Positions 9,076 through 17,359 of a stretch of DNA of 64,000 nt are shown piece by piece. The position numbers and the translations under genes were made by a program. The notes under the pieces are model-generated. The model worked only from the letters and a program-made list of their open reading frames with translations. It did not search any database and had not been told where the DNA came from. Each line of letters starts with the position of its first letter. Position 1 is the stretch's first letter. This DNA comes from Nostoc sp. S4. Its GTDB lineage: Bacteria > Cyanobacteriota > Cyanobacteriia > Cyanobacteriales > Nostocaceae. The stretch covers positions 186,001-250,000 of the forward strand of contig JAQYWR010000004.1 of NCBI GenBank assembly GCA_029379225.1, read 5' to 3'.

Positions 9076-10335
9076 ATGACTAAACAACGACTCCGCATTG
9101 CCCTATTTACTGGATTGTACGCTCCTTTCTTAACTGGAGTTTCTGTGGCAGTACATCAAAGAGTTCGTTGGTTGCTGCAACAGGGACATGAGGTTTTTTT
9201 GATACATCCCCAAATTAACGATCGCTACCCAAAAAATGTTGGCGCTCGTCCCATGCCAGGATTAAATGAAATTCAATCTTTTCCTAATCTATCTACTTAT
9301 GCATTCCCCACAAAACCATTAATATTCTACCAGTCTCTTCCTCAACCATTGCATTATATATATTGGAGTGATACCAAGCTGTTGGAGAAGTTTAAACCTG
9401 ACATTATAGTGGTTGAAGAAGCACCACAAATGAGAGGTTTATACTCACTTTTCTTGCAAGGTTACGGTCGCTCTGTGGGGACGCAATACGCAAGACGAAC
9501 GGGTACGCCAATAATATCACTTTTTCATACTGATATTGTTGAGTACATAAAATATTACTTTGGAAAAAAATTCTTCAGCTTGATTCGTCCAATCATTCCC
9601 ATTTTGGTGAAACAGTTTAGCAACTCTTATGACTTCAATTACTTTTCTTCTCAAGAACAACTGAATAAATACAAGCATCTTAAATGCCAACGTGCTGAAT
9701 ATCTCCCTTATCAAGGTATAGATTGCGAAAAATTTCACCCGCGAAATATTTGTTACGATCCAATTCCCAACGACCGCCGACCAACTTTGTTGTTTGTCGG
9801 ACGCATCACCGCCGAAAAAAATGTCAACCAATTGATTGATATATATCCACTCATCGCCGCCAAAATCCCTGATGTCCATTTAGTGATTGTTGGTAGTGGC
9901 CCTCAAGATGAAGAAATCCGTCAGCGTGCCCGAAAGTTTGCATCCGGTATTACCATCTGGGGTGAGTCCCACGGTACAGAACTTTTAGGTTGGTTTGCCA
10001 GAGCAGATATTTTTGTTAACCCCTCGATTACCGAAAACTTCTGCACCACAAATAACGAAGCGCTGGCTTCTGGAACGCCTGTGATTGCTGTTATTGCACC
10101 ATCAACCTCAGAACAAGTATTTCCTGGTCGCAACGGCTTCCTTGCTCAACCCAACAATCCAGCAGACTTTGCCCAAAAAGCGATCGCGATTCTAGAAAAT
10201 CCCGACTTGAAGGCAGATATGACAAGACTTGCTCGCCCCTCGATAATCGATTTTGATTGGTCGGCGTGTATGGAGAAATTTGAAGACAAACTCTATCAAA
10301 TTGTTAAAGGCTCAAAGAAAGTGAAGGTAGTATAA
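9076..10335 (+). CDS. Family 4 (GT-B) glycosyltransferase
   Basis: This is a 419-residue glycosyltransferase. The N-terminal acceptor domain begins RIALFTGLYAPFLTGVSVAVHQRVRWL. The C-terminal donor domain has LLFVGRITAEKNVNQLIDIYPLI, the loop VHLVIVGSGP, and the E-x7-E-like site ENFCTTNNEALASGTPVIA. The layout resembles lipid-directed enzymes such as the sulfoquinovosyl and mannosyl transferases, but the length and N-terminus do not match SqdX closely enough to name it. It is probably cytoplasmic or peripheral to the membrane. It is separated from the hgl-like block by 320 bases, so shared regulation is not shown. A terminator follows. Confidence 0.8.
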   Translation: MTKQRLRIALFTGLYAPFLTGVSVAVHQRVRWLLQQGHEVFLIHPQINDRYPKNVGARPMPGLNEIQSFPNLSTYAFPTKPLIFYQSLPQPLHYIYWSDTKLLEKFKPDIIVVEEAPQMRGLYSLFLQGYGRSVGTQYARRTGTPIISLFHTDIVEYIKYYFGKKFFSLIRPIIPILVKQFSNSYDFNYFSSQEQLNKYKHLKCQRAEYLPYQGIDCEKFHPRNICYDPIPNDRRPTLLFVGRITAEKNVNQLIDIYPLIAAKIPDVHLVIVGSGPQDEEIRQRARKFASGITIWGESHGTELLGWFARADIFVNPSITENFCTTNNEALASGTPVIAVIAPSTSEQVFPGRNGFLAQPNNPADFAQKAIAILENPDLKADMTRLARPSIIDFDWSACMEKFEDKLYQIVKGSKKVKVV

Positions 10336-10374
10336 AGCCATTTTCTCAGTTAATTGAATTATAGATTTTCATGA

Positions 10375-10403
10375 GGTACGGCATTGCCGTGCCTTTATTT
10401 TTT
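10375..10403 (+). terminator. Rho-independent terminator after the GT4 gene
   Basis: An 8-bp stem GGTACGGC with GCCGTGCC (one G-T pair) has a three-base loop. TTTATTTTTT follows, 40 bases after the glycosyltransferase stop. Confidence 0.75.
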
Positions 10404-10707
10404 GATAAATAAATTTAATCATATACAGATTCCCAGAAGAATGTAACTATCAAAACCTTTGTTGTACCCGCGTTTTCAATCTTAGAGGGTGTCCGGTGAA
10501 ACAATTATCGTTAAAGCAGCAGGCAAGTTCCAAAAGCAGAGGGGATAAAAATACTTACTACAACTTCTCCTCTACTCCTCTACGGCTAGAGCTACTTCCA
10601 AGGCCTTTTTTATCTTAGACGTATTGATTAGAGGTTTGACAAGAAATATCAATTAGTTCTAAAGTAAGTTCTAAATTAAAAGCTAAAAGTTATCAACAAA
10701 GTATTTT

Positions 10708-11544
10708 ATGCTTGCAACCTTTCTAATCATGTTCCGGGAAGGGGTGGAAGCGGCTTTGATTGTTGGTATTATTGCCAGTTATCTTAAACAAACTGGACGT
10801 ACCTATCTGATGAAAGCCGTCTGGATTGGAGTTATCCTTGCGACTCTACTGTGTTTGGCATTGGCAATAATTTTGCAAGCAACAAGCGGCGATTTTCCCC
10901 AGCAACAACAGGAATTATTTGCAGGCGTAATCTCACTCGTTGCAGTTGGGGTGCTTACCTGGATGGTTTTCTGGATGCGACGTGCTGCACGTTCGATTAA
11001 AGGTGAGTTGCACTCCCAAATTGAAACCGCAATTTCCCAAGGCGATCGCTGGGGTTTGGCGTTGGTAGGAATGTCGTTTTTTGCTGTCCTACGTGAAGGA
11101 TTGGAAACAGTAGTCTTTCTGCTTGCTAGTTTTCAACAAAACTTAGGGTTTGGCGTACCATTGGGTGCGGTATTGGGATATGTAGGGGCGATCGCAGTTG
11201 GAGTAGGGATCTATCAAGGTGGTGTTCGCATCAACCTCAGACGATTTTTTCAATGGACGGGAGCCTTTATTATCCTAGTGGCTGCTGGACTTTTTGCAGG
11301 TGCAGTCCGGGCTTTTCACGAAGCTGGAATTTGGAATTCCCTACAAAACACCGTATTTGATGCCAGTCGAACTCTGCCGACACATGGAATTATCGGTTCA
11401 GTGTTAGCAGGTATTTTTGGTTACAACGAGGCTCCAACTTTAGGTGAAGCGATCGCTTATTTTGGCTATTTGATTCCCACAATGGTGCTGTTCTTTTCTG
11501 GAAGTAAGGCAAGACAGAAAACTCCTGTAACCCCTGTGAGGTAA
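10708..11544 (+). CDS. efeU: FTR1/EfeU-type iron permease
   Basis: This is a 278-residue polytopic membrane protein with seven likely helices. It has the two R-E-x-x-E motifs of the family: FREGVEAALIVG at the N-terminus (residues 9-13) and LREGLETVVFLL (about 131-135). These motifs bind and pass iron. It sits in the plasma membrane and takes up iron with the periplasmic EfeO and EfeB encoded next. The EfeO gene starts 68 bases downstream on the same strand. I saw no clear Fur box in the upstream 370 bases. Length fits bacterial EfeU. Confidence 0.9.
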   Translation: MLATFLIMFREGVEAALIVGIIASYLKQTGRTYLMKAVWIGVILATLLCLALAIILQATSGDFPQQQQELFAGVISLVAVGVLTWMVFWMRRAARSIKGELHSQIETAISQGDRWGLALVGMSFFAVLREGLETVVFLLASFQQNLGFGVPLGAVLGYVGAIAVGVGIYQGGVRINLRRFFQWTGAFIILVAAGLFAGAVRAFHEAGIWNSLQNTVFDASRTLPTHGIIGSVLAGIFGYNEAPTLGEAIAYFGYLIPTMVLFFSGSKARQKTPVTPVR

Positions 11545-11612
11545 ATAGAGAGGCGTTTTAAGCTATCGGTTTCAAACCTGAAATTTTAGTAATTTTACTT
11601 AGAAATGCAATC

Positions 11613-12821
11613 ATGAAAAGTCAAGTTAATTATAGTTGGAAGTGGATGTGTTTGCCTGCGATCGCTTGTTTAATTGCCTTAACCGCAACTGCTTGTAATT
11701 CCAACAAAGCCAGTGAAGAAAGCAATAATTCTTCCCCAGCACAAAATGTCAGCAACACTGATACCAAAAATGTCCCCGAAACTGCGGTAACAGTCACAGA
11801 CAAAGGTTGCGAACCTAATCAACTTTCAGTTGGAGCGGGTAAAAATAGTTTTGTGATTACCAATAAAACCAACCAACCTCTAGAGTGGGAAATTTTATCT
11901 GGCGTCAAGGTTATCGGTGAGCGAGAAAATATTGCGCCTGGGTTTGTCCAAAAACTCAAAGAACAGTTAGATCCAGGCGAATATGAAATGACTTGTGGTT
12001 TACGCAGCAACCCCAAAGGCAAACTGATAGTCAAAGCAACAGACAATGCCACCCAGGCAAGTACCACAGTTGACCAGAACAAGCTAATCGGTGCTATAGC
12101 AGAATACAAAGTCTACATTACTAAAGAAACTGACCAATTGGCAGACAAGACCAAAAGCTTTACTGATGCAGTGATTGCAGGAGACCTCGCCAAAGCCCAG
12201 AAGCTATACGCACCTAGTCGTGTCTATTATGAACGGTCAGAACCAATTGCCGAACTTTTCTCCGACCTTGATGGTAGTATAGATACCCGTCCCGATGACT
12301 TTGAAAAGAAAGAAGCTGACCCCAAATTTATCGGCTTTCATCGTCTAGAAAAAGCACTATTCCAGGATAAAACGACCAAAGGGATGAAGCCTATAGCCGA
12401 AAAGTTAAGAAATGATTGCCTAGAATTACAAAAACGCATCTCTACACTAACTATTGAGCCGAAGAATATGGTTGGTGGTGCTGCCGATTTGATTGAAGAA
12501 GTTGCTAAAACCAAGATTTCTGGAGAAGAAGACCGCTACAGTGGCACTGATTTGTGGGATTTTAACGCTAACGTCGAAGGCTCTCAAAAGATAGTTGAAC
12601 TGTTGCGTCCACAAATCCAAAAAGCCAATCCAGAATTACTTAAGCGTGTAGATGATAATTTTGCCAAAGTAAATCAAGGATTAGCGAAGTACAAAGCTCC
12701 CGGAGGTGGTTTTGTTAACTATGACAAACTTACTGAACCCGATAAAAAAGACTTAAAAGCAGCAATTACCGTCTTAGCCGAAGACCTCTCGCAACTACGG
12801 GGAACCCTTGGTATTGATTAA
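11613..12821 (+). CDS. efeO: EfeO periplasmic iron-binding lipoprotein
   Basis: This is a 402-residue protein with a lipoprotein signal (ALTATAC, lipid Cys 28). A Ser/Asn-rich linker follows. The cupredoxin-like domain (about residues 50-145) includes TDKGCEPNQLSVGAGKNSFVITN. The C-terminal M75/imelysin-like domain carries the HxxE metal motif in GFHRLEKALF. This is the full EfeO architecture (cupredoxin plus M75) rather than the short EfeM form. It is expected to bind ferrous or ferric iron in the periplasm and deliver it to EfeU. It is flanked by efeU and efeB in one operon. Confidence 0.9.
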   Translation: MKSQVNYSWKWMCLPAIACLIALTATACNSNKASEESNNSSPAQNVSNTDTKNVPETAVTVTDKGCEPNQLSVGAGKNSFVITNKTNQPLEWEILSGVKVIGERENIAPGFVQKLKEQLDPGEYEMTCGLRSNPKGKLIVKATDNATQASTTVDQNKLIGAIAEYKVYITKETDQLADKTKSFTDAVIAGDLAKAQKLYAPSRVYYERSEPIAELFSDLDGSIDTRPDDFEKKEADPKFIGFHRLEKALFQDKTTKGMKPIAEKLRNDCLELQKRISTLTIEPKNMVGGAADLIEEVAKTKISGEEDRYSGTDLWDFNANVEGSQKIVELLRPQIQKANPELLKRVDDNFAKVNQGLAKYKAPGGGFVNYDKLTEPDKKDLKAAITVLAEDLSQLRGTLGID

Positions 12822-12846
12822 AACTTAGCAGTAAGGAAGTAAAAAG

Positions 12847-12886
12847 GTAAAAAGCAAAAGGTAAAAGAATAATCTTTTGCTTTTAC
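12847..12886 (+). repeat. Hairpin between efeO and efeB
   Basis: GTAAAAAGCAAAAG pairs with CTTTTGCTTTTAC (one bulge). CTTTTGAC repeats and a T run follow. It could weakly terminate or protect the efeUO transcript; it could equally be a neutral purine/pyrimidine repeat. Confidence 0.5.
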
Positions 12887-12935
12887 TTTTGACTTTTGAC
12901 TTTTTTATACTCAATCTCAATAAGGAATACAGATA

Positions 12936-14201
12936 ATGTCATTTACTATAAAAAAACCTGATTTACATATTACCTCTCGCATTAGTCGTCGTGACCTCTT
13001 AATTGGTATGGCCGCAGCCGGGGGAGTCGCAGCTTTAACAACACTTAGTTTTCGCACGTTTTTAGGAAATAGCGAAGACACTACCCAAGAAAAACAACCT
13101 TTCTTTGGCATTCACCAAGCGGGTATTCTCACACCCGCACCTGCTTCGGCTTTAATGGTTAGCTTTGATGTGGTAGCCAGTACCAAACAAGATTTGGTCA
13201 GACTCTTTAAAACTCTGACCGAACGAATTGAATTTTTAATGGCTGGAGGAACTCCCAAAACTGTAGATCCAAAACTTCCACCTCCCGACTCTGGTGTTTT
13301 AGGTACGAAAGTTTTTCCAGATAACCTCACTATCACAGTAGCAGTAGGAGCATCATTATTTGATAATCGCTATGGTTTAAATAATCTTAAACCAAAGCAT
13401 TTAACAACTATGACTAGCTTTCGTAATGATGCTTTGGATGCTAATTTGTGTCATGGAGATTTACTGCTTCAGTTTTGTTCAAATACAGCAGAAACTAATA
13501 TTCACGCACTACGCGATATTATCAAAAATTTTCCAGGTTTACTAAGTTTGCGCTGGAAAATTCAAGGGTTTCTCCCACCTCACACAATTAAAAAACTTGG
13601 CAAAGATACAGTACGTAATTTATTAGGCTTCAAAGATGGTACAGCAAATCTGGATGTTACCGACAATCGTTTAATGAATAAAGTTGTTTGGGTACAACCA
13701 AACACTGATGAACCTGCCTGGACTGCTGGTGGTACATATCAAGTTGTACGGGTGATTCGTAACTTTGTTGAACGTTGGGATAGAACACCTTTGCAAGAAC
13801 AACAGAGAATTATTGGGCGTGATAAAGATATTGGCGCACCTTTGGGAATGAAAAACGAGCATGATGTTCCTAATTATCAACAAGATGCCCAAGGTAAACA
13901 AATTCCTTTAGATGCTCATATTCGCCTTGCAAATCCTCGCAAGTCCGAATCGAGTTTAATATTACGTCGTGGCTTCAATTACTCGCGCGAATTTGACAAA
14001 TCTGGACAGTTGGATATGGGATTGCTGTTTGTTTGTTTCCAGTCCAATTTGGAGAAGGGTTTTATTTCAGTACAGGAACGTTTGAATGGAGAACCTTTAG
14101 AAGAGTATATCAAGCCGATTGGCGGAGGATATTTCTTTGCGTTACCAGGAGTTTCCACAAAGGATGGTTATCTCGGTCAATCTTTATTAGAAGCAGGCTA
14201 A
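12936..14201 (+). CDS. efeB: EfeB, Tat-exported DyP-type haem peroxidase
   Basis: This 421-residue protein carries a twin-arginine signal ([18 protein letters not shown]). It ends in a dye-decolourising peroxidase domain with the family motif GFKDGTANL (G-x-x-D-G) and a later R-G-F-N-Y block ([12 protein letters not shown]) near the distal haem pocket. EfeB oxidises ferrous iron or removes iron from haem in the periplasm. ATG 12936 has AAGGAA upstream and gives a complete Tat signal. It is the third gene of efeUOB, 114 bases behind efeO. A rho-independent terminator follows about 120 bases after the stop. Confidence 0.9.
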   Translation: MSFTIKKPDLHITSRISRRDLLIGMAAAGGVAALTTLSFRTFLGNSEDTTQEKQPFFGIHQAGILTPAPASALMVSFDVVASTKQDLVRLFKTLTERIEFLMAGGTPKTVDPKLPPPDSGVLGTKVFPDNLTITVAVGASLFDNRYGLNNLKPKHLTTMTSFRNDALDANLCHGDLLLQFCSNTAETNIHALRDIIKNFPGLLSLRWKIQGFLPPHTIKKLGKDTVRNLLGFKDGTANLDVTDNRLMNKVVWVQPNTDEPAWTAGGTYQVVRVIRNFVERWDRTPLQEQQRIIGRDKDIGAPLGMKNEHDVPNYQQDAQGKQIPLDAHIRLANPRKSESSLILRRGFNYSREFDKSGQLDMGLLFVCFQSNLEKGFISVQERLNGEPLEEYIKPIGGGYFFALPGVSTKDGYLGQSLLEAG

Positions 14202-14215
14202 GAGCAACATGAGCC

Positions 14216-14301
14216 AAAATTGAAGCACTGCAACGAGCTATAGATACCTTACTTACTCTTAGGTTCAGCAGATTTGATAGAAGAGCTTGAAAAATATAAA
14301 T
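14216..14301 (+). pseudogene. Possible C-terminal gene fragment
   Basis: Two frames joined at about 14263 read KIEALQRAIDTLLTL and then GSADLIEELEKYK plus a stop. The two pieces make a plausible helical C-terminus if one frame change is allowed. I cannot name the parent protein, and the stretch is short enough to be chance. Confidence 0.25.
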
Positions 14302-14319
14302 AAGGTTAATTATTCTTTT

Positions 14320-14356
14320 TGTTCGCAGGATATTTCTCCGAACAAAGTTTTTTTAT
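14320..14356 (+). terminator. Terminator of the efe operon
   Basis: TTTGTTCG (14320-14327) pairs exactly with CGAACAAA (14341-14348). GTTTTTTT follows. It lies 120 bases after efeB. Confidence 0.75.
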
Positions 14357-14460
14357 AAGTCCAAAACTACTTATTAATAAGTATGAATTTAAAATAGAAA
14401 TTTAAGTCTTTTTCAATTAATATACAAAATTATTATTTATTAAGAAAATCGAAGACACCA

Positions 14461-14883
14461 ATGATTAAGAAAACCTTAGCAGGGTTCGCTGCCGCAGCAA
14501 TGCTGCTCCCCGGAAGTCTTGTCAAAGCGGCACAGCCACCGTGTTCCTTCTATCTCACTGCATCGGACGGGAGTAAATCTTCTGGCTACGTCCAGGTAAA
14601 TGTTTCTTGGCAGTACAGCAGCTCGGGTGCCTCAGTTAAACCGATATCGGTGAGCATTTATAACTACACCGGCCGCTCGATTACGCTTGTCACTGACCGA
14701 TGGCAGAACTCCAGTGGAACCATTGTGCAACGTGGAGTTGGTGGCGACATTTCTAATTCTGGTTATCGCATATGGTATCCGACGACGTGGATTGCGAAGT
14801 CCCAAAGCCCATATGTTGGAGTGTCCGCAGCTGCAACAACCCGCCCCGGTCTCGGCGGTTCTACTCAGTGTCGAAATTACTAG
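14461..14883 (+). CDS. Small secreted protein of unknown family
   Basis: This is a 140-residue protein with a clear signal peptide (MIKKTLAGFAAAAMLLPGSL, cleavage probably after VKA). The mature part of about 115 residues is rich in Ser, Tyr, Trp and Gly. It has Cys near each end (PPCSF and TQCRNY) that could form one disulfide. The pattern suggests a small beta-sandwich. I do not recognise the family. The coding sequence is visibly richer in G+C and CpG than its neighbours (CCGGCCGCTCG, CGACGACGTGG) and lacks HIP1 sites, which suggests recent acquisition. A hairpin element and a terminator follow. Confidence 0.7.
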   Translation: MIKKTLAGFAAAAMLLPGSLVKAAQPPCSFYLTASDGSKSSGYVQVNVSWQYSSSGASVKPISVSIYNYTGRSITLVTDRWQNSSGTIVQRGVGGDISNSGYRIWYPTTWIAKSQSPYVGVSAAATTRPGLGGSTQCRNY

Positions 14884-14948
14884 GCAATGCTGGAGAGCAA
14901 CCTGAATATCGATTCATTAAGGGACTTCCAGGAAATAAAATATACAAT

Positions 14949-15088
14949 TGATAATAATACGGCTTATGTGAGTTGTAGTCTGGAAAAGCGTAAATACGTC
15001 AACATGGCTAAACATCTTGGCTAAACCATAGCCTAAAACTCTTACCATCGCTTGAACATTTTTAATTCACATAAGGCGTATAATGATA
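14949..15088. mobile_element. MITE-like hairpin element
   Basis: About 140 bases are bounded by near-perfect inverted repeats. Left 14954-14974 (core GGCTTATGTGA) and right 15064-15084 (core TCACATAAGGC) match at 18 of 21 positions. The outer flanks (AATTGAT and ATCATTT) extend the symmetry less exactly. The interior has no reading frame. A MITE is the simplest explanation; a structured RNA is the alternative. Confidence 0.5.
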
Positions 15089-15097
15089 AATCATTTG

Positions 15098-15137
15098 AAG
15101 GGAGAGGGTGCTGTTGGTAGCCTCTCCCTTCCGTTTT
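15098..15137 (+). terminator. Strong hairpin terminator
   Basis: AAGGGAGAGG (15098-15107) pairs perfectly with CCTCTCCCTT (15121-15130). CCGTTTTT follows. It would end transcription from the secreted-protein gene at 14461, reading through the hairpin element. Confidence 0.7.
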
Positions 15138-15468
15138 TGTAGTATAGTAATCGAATTAAAGGTTAGGACATCTTGAAAGCCTGGATGTTATGAATACTAA
15201 TGTTTTACCTCCTGCCCCCAGCAAGAACTGCCAACTGAGCCTCCTGCTATAAATTTTAGCTGATTGGGACGGCGTGATTCCGTGTTTTCGTCATTCACAA
15301 TAAAAGTAATATAAAATACATCAAGCTATTTGAATAATCGTTATTTAGAACTTCTGTTTGATTGCAGTAAAAAACTCGCTTTCAACTCAAAAAGGCTGAT
15401 TTTCTACTCCCTACCTATACAAATAAATTCAAAAATCAAAGCAGATTATTATATCTGTACAATCAATT
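15138..15468. other. Intergenic region with a dispersed repeat
   Basis: CCTCCTGCCCCCAGCAAGAA at 15208, continuing to 15231, recurs at 34481-34504 with one mismatch in 24. Nothing else is recognised. Confidence 0.5.
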
Positions 15469-15993
15469 TTATCTGGTTTTAGCAGTCTGCCACCTATGTA
15501 AAATTGGCATGGTAAATAATCCCCACGTCAAACCTGTAATCAATCCAAAAGGTGTAACCAGATAATTATTAAAACTCCACAAACCGAAAACCTGTGCAGC
15601 CAATTCCAAAGGATAAGCCATCATCAGCACACTAGCTAATGCTGCACCACTCCAACCATACTGACTTAACCAGTAAAAACCTTTACCACCTGTTACCCTA
15701 TACAACAGACGAGTAATTAGCAAACCGATGACAGTACCGTAGCAGCGCATACACACAGCCATAATATATGGGGATGCTAAATCTAAGCCCATACTCGGTT
15801 GCGGACACACATGATTACCCATAAAGTAAATGATGCTGGCAATTCCCCCAAGCAAAGACACTCCAGATGCAGCTAAAAAGGGGGCAGTTATAGGGCCGAC
15901 AACCATCCCCGCTAGTATAATGTCAGCAATCAAACTGACCCAATTGACATTTTTGGCAGATTGTAGCTGCTGGGCGAAAACGGTTCTTTGCAT
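15469..15993 (-). CDS. DUF2085 membrane protein
   Basis: This is a 174-residue protein with about five membrane helices. It carries the DUF2085 signature C-x2-R-C-x-G (AVCMRCYGTVIGLL). Another conserved block, FMGNHVCPQPSMGLDL, lies just before it and brings a further Cys. The cysteines suggest a metal or redox site at the membrane face, but no function is established for the family. It stands alone, with the secreted-protein gene convergent on one side and a methyltransferase divergent on the other. The start fits an ATG followed by a hydrophilic N-terminus before the first helix. Confidence 0.85.
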   Translation of the reverse strand: MQRTVFAQQLQSAKNVNWVSLIADIILAGMVVGPITAPFLAASGVSLLGGIASIIYFMGNHVCPQPSMGLDLASPYIMAVCMRCYGTVIGLLITRLLYRVTGGKGFYWLSQYGWSGAALASVLMMAYPLELAAQVFGLWSFNNYLVTPFGLITGLTWGLFTMPILHRWQTAKTR

Positions 15994-16045
15994 AAAATAT
16001 CTTTTTTTGTATTGCTTTTTTGTCTTTTTTAATATATTTACATAT

Positions 16046-16072
16046 CTATAGGACTCTTATTTGATTTTGAAT
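16046..16072 (-). repeat. Dispersed repeat (TATAGGACT...TTTGATTTT)
   Basis: CTATAGGACTCTTATTTGAT followed by TTTGAA matches, in reverse orientation, copies at 58141-58170 and 39926-39955. All three are intergenic. Confidence 0.6.
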
Positions 16073-16185
16073 CAAGTCCATACAACTCAAAAAGGGTAAT
16101 TTCCTATTTCCTACTCTCCAAAGTCACTTGCTCCGCTTATGGAAACCCCAAGACCAGACTGGCTCCTCCCTACCTAATAGAGAAT

Positions 16186-16932
16186 ATGTTAGATAAAAAA
16201 ATATTGACAAATACTGAAAATCAATCTTTCCAGCCTCAAGAATTCTTTAATGACCAATGGAAAGTCTACCAGAAAATACTCGACAACAATTACATGGGAC
16301 ACCATGAAATTTATTCTATATTGCAGGAATTGCTGCTTGGCTACTTCCAACAACCCTTTAGAATGCTTGATTTGGGATGTGGCGATGCTAGTTTTACTGC
16401 TCAGGCTTTGTTAAATAGTACTATTACTTTATATCAAGGAATAGACTTATCCATACCTGCGCTAGAGATTGCTAAGGATAACATGGCAAAGATTCAATGC
16501 GACACAACCTTTATTCAAGGTGATTTTTCTCAATTTGTTCCTGAATTAATATTAACTCAAAGCAATAGCTTCGATGCCATTCTCAGTTCTTTTGCTCTCC
16601 ACCACTTAAGTCTTGAACAAAAGGACTTGATTATTGGTCACATTAAAAATCTTTTGACATCTAGTGGCGTTTTTATTCTCATTGACGTTTTTCGTCAAGA
16701 AGCAGAAGACCGAGAAACCTACCTGAGACGTTATTTAGAGGATATACAAAAAAACTGGTCTTTACTCACATCCCAAGAGTATTTGATCGTGAAAAATCAT
16801 ATTTCTACAAGTGATTTTCCAGAAACTCAACAATGTTTTTACGAAATTTCCCAAAAATACAGTTTTAGTAGCTTTGAGTGTCTATATGAAGATGTCCTCA
16901 ATGCCACACAAGTGTTGTGTTTTTACAGGTAA
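16186..16932 (+). CDS. Class I SAM-dependent methyltransferase
   Basis: This is a 248-residue soluble methyltransferase. The SAM site is FRMLDLGCGDASFTAQAL (motif I, about residues 64-70). An acidic strand end follows (LYQGIDLS), then the motif IV region FDAILSSFALHHLSLEQKDLI. The C-terminal third (about residues 170-248) differs from core methyltransferases and probably sets the substrate, which I cannot predict. It is flanked by unrelated genes. The upstream 60 bases hold intergenic repeat sequence and no clear ribosome site. Confidence 0.8.
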   Translation: MLDKKILTNTENQSFQPQEFFNDQWKVYQKILDNNYMGHHEIYSILQELLLGYFQQPFRMLDLGCGDASFTAQALLNSTITLYQGIDLSIPALEIAKDNMAKIQCDTTFIQGDFSQFVPELILTQSNSFDAILSSFALHHLSLEQKDLIIGHIKNLLTSSGVFILIDVFRQEAEDRETYLRRYLEDIQKNWSLLTSQEYLIVKNHISTSDFPETQQCFYEISQKYSFSSFECLYEDVLNATQVLCFYR

Positions 16933-17359
16933 ATATGAAAGATAAAAGTTTGAGAATCAGTTTTAATATAGAATAATTAAGGAAACTGATATATTGAATA
17001 AAATTAAGCAAGATTTTCAAAAAAATCTCAGATTTAATTAGAATATTTATACGAAATTATAAATAACTTTCGCTTTTTTATCTTTCCTAAGTAGGTGGAT
17101 AAAAATATTTTAAGCTCTATTAATCAAATCATATTTTCTCAGATTTTATTGTCCAAATTAGGAAACTATCAATACTTTCAGGTGTATTATGTAACTAAAA
17201 TTAAATTTTTGTGTAATAATTTACCGCGTCTACATATTACTACCCATGAGAATAAATTACTAATCTATCTCGGGAAAGTTTTTACAAGTTACTATAAGCA
17301 ACTATGTTATTGTCGGTTAAGAAATTGTTTGTTACTCAATAGCACTACTAGTAACGAAA
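16933..17359. other. AT-rich spacer before tamB
   Basis: No supported gene. A 90-codon frame opens at GTG 17095 and runs into tamB, but its composition looks like chance. The tamB promoter presumably lies here. Confidence 0.5.
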
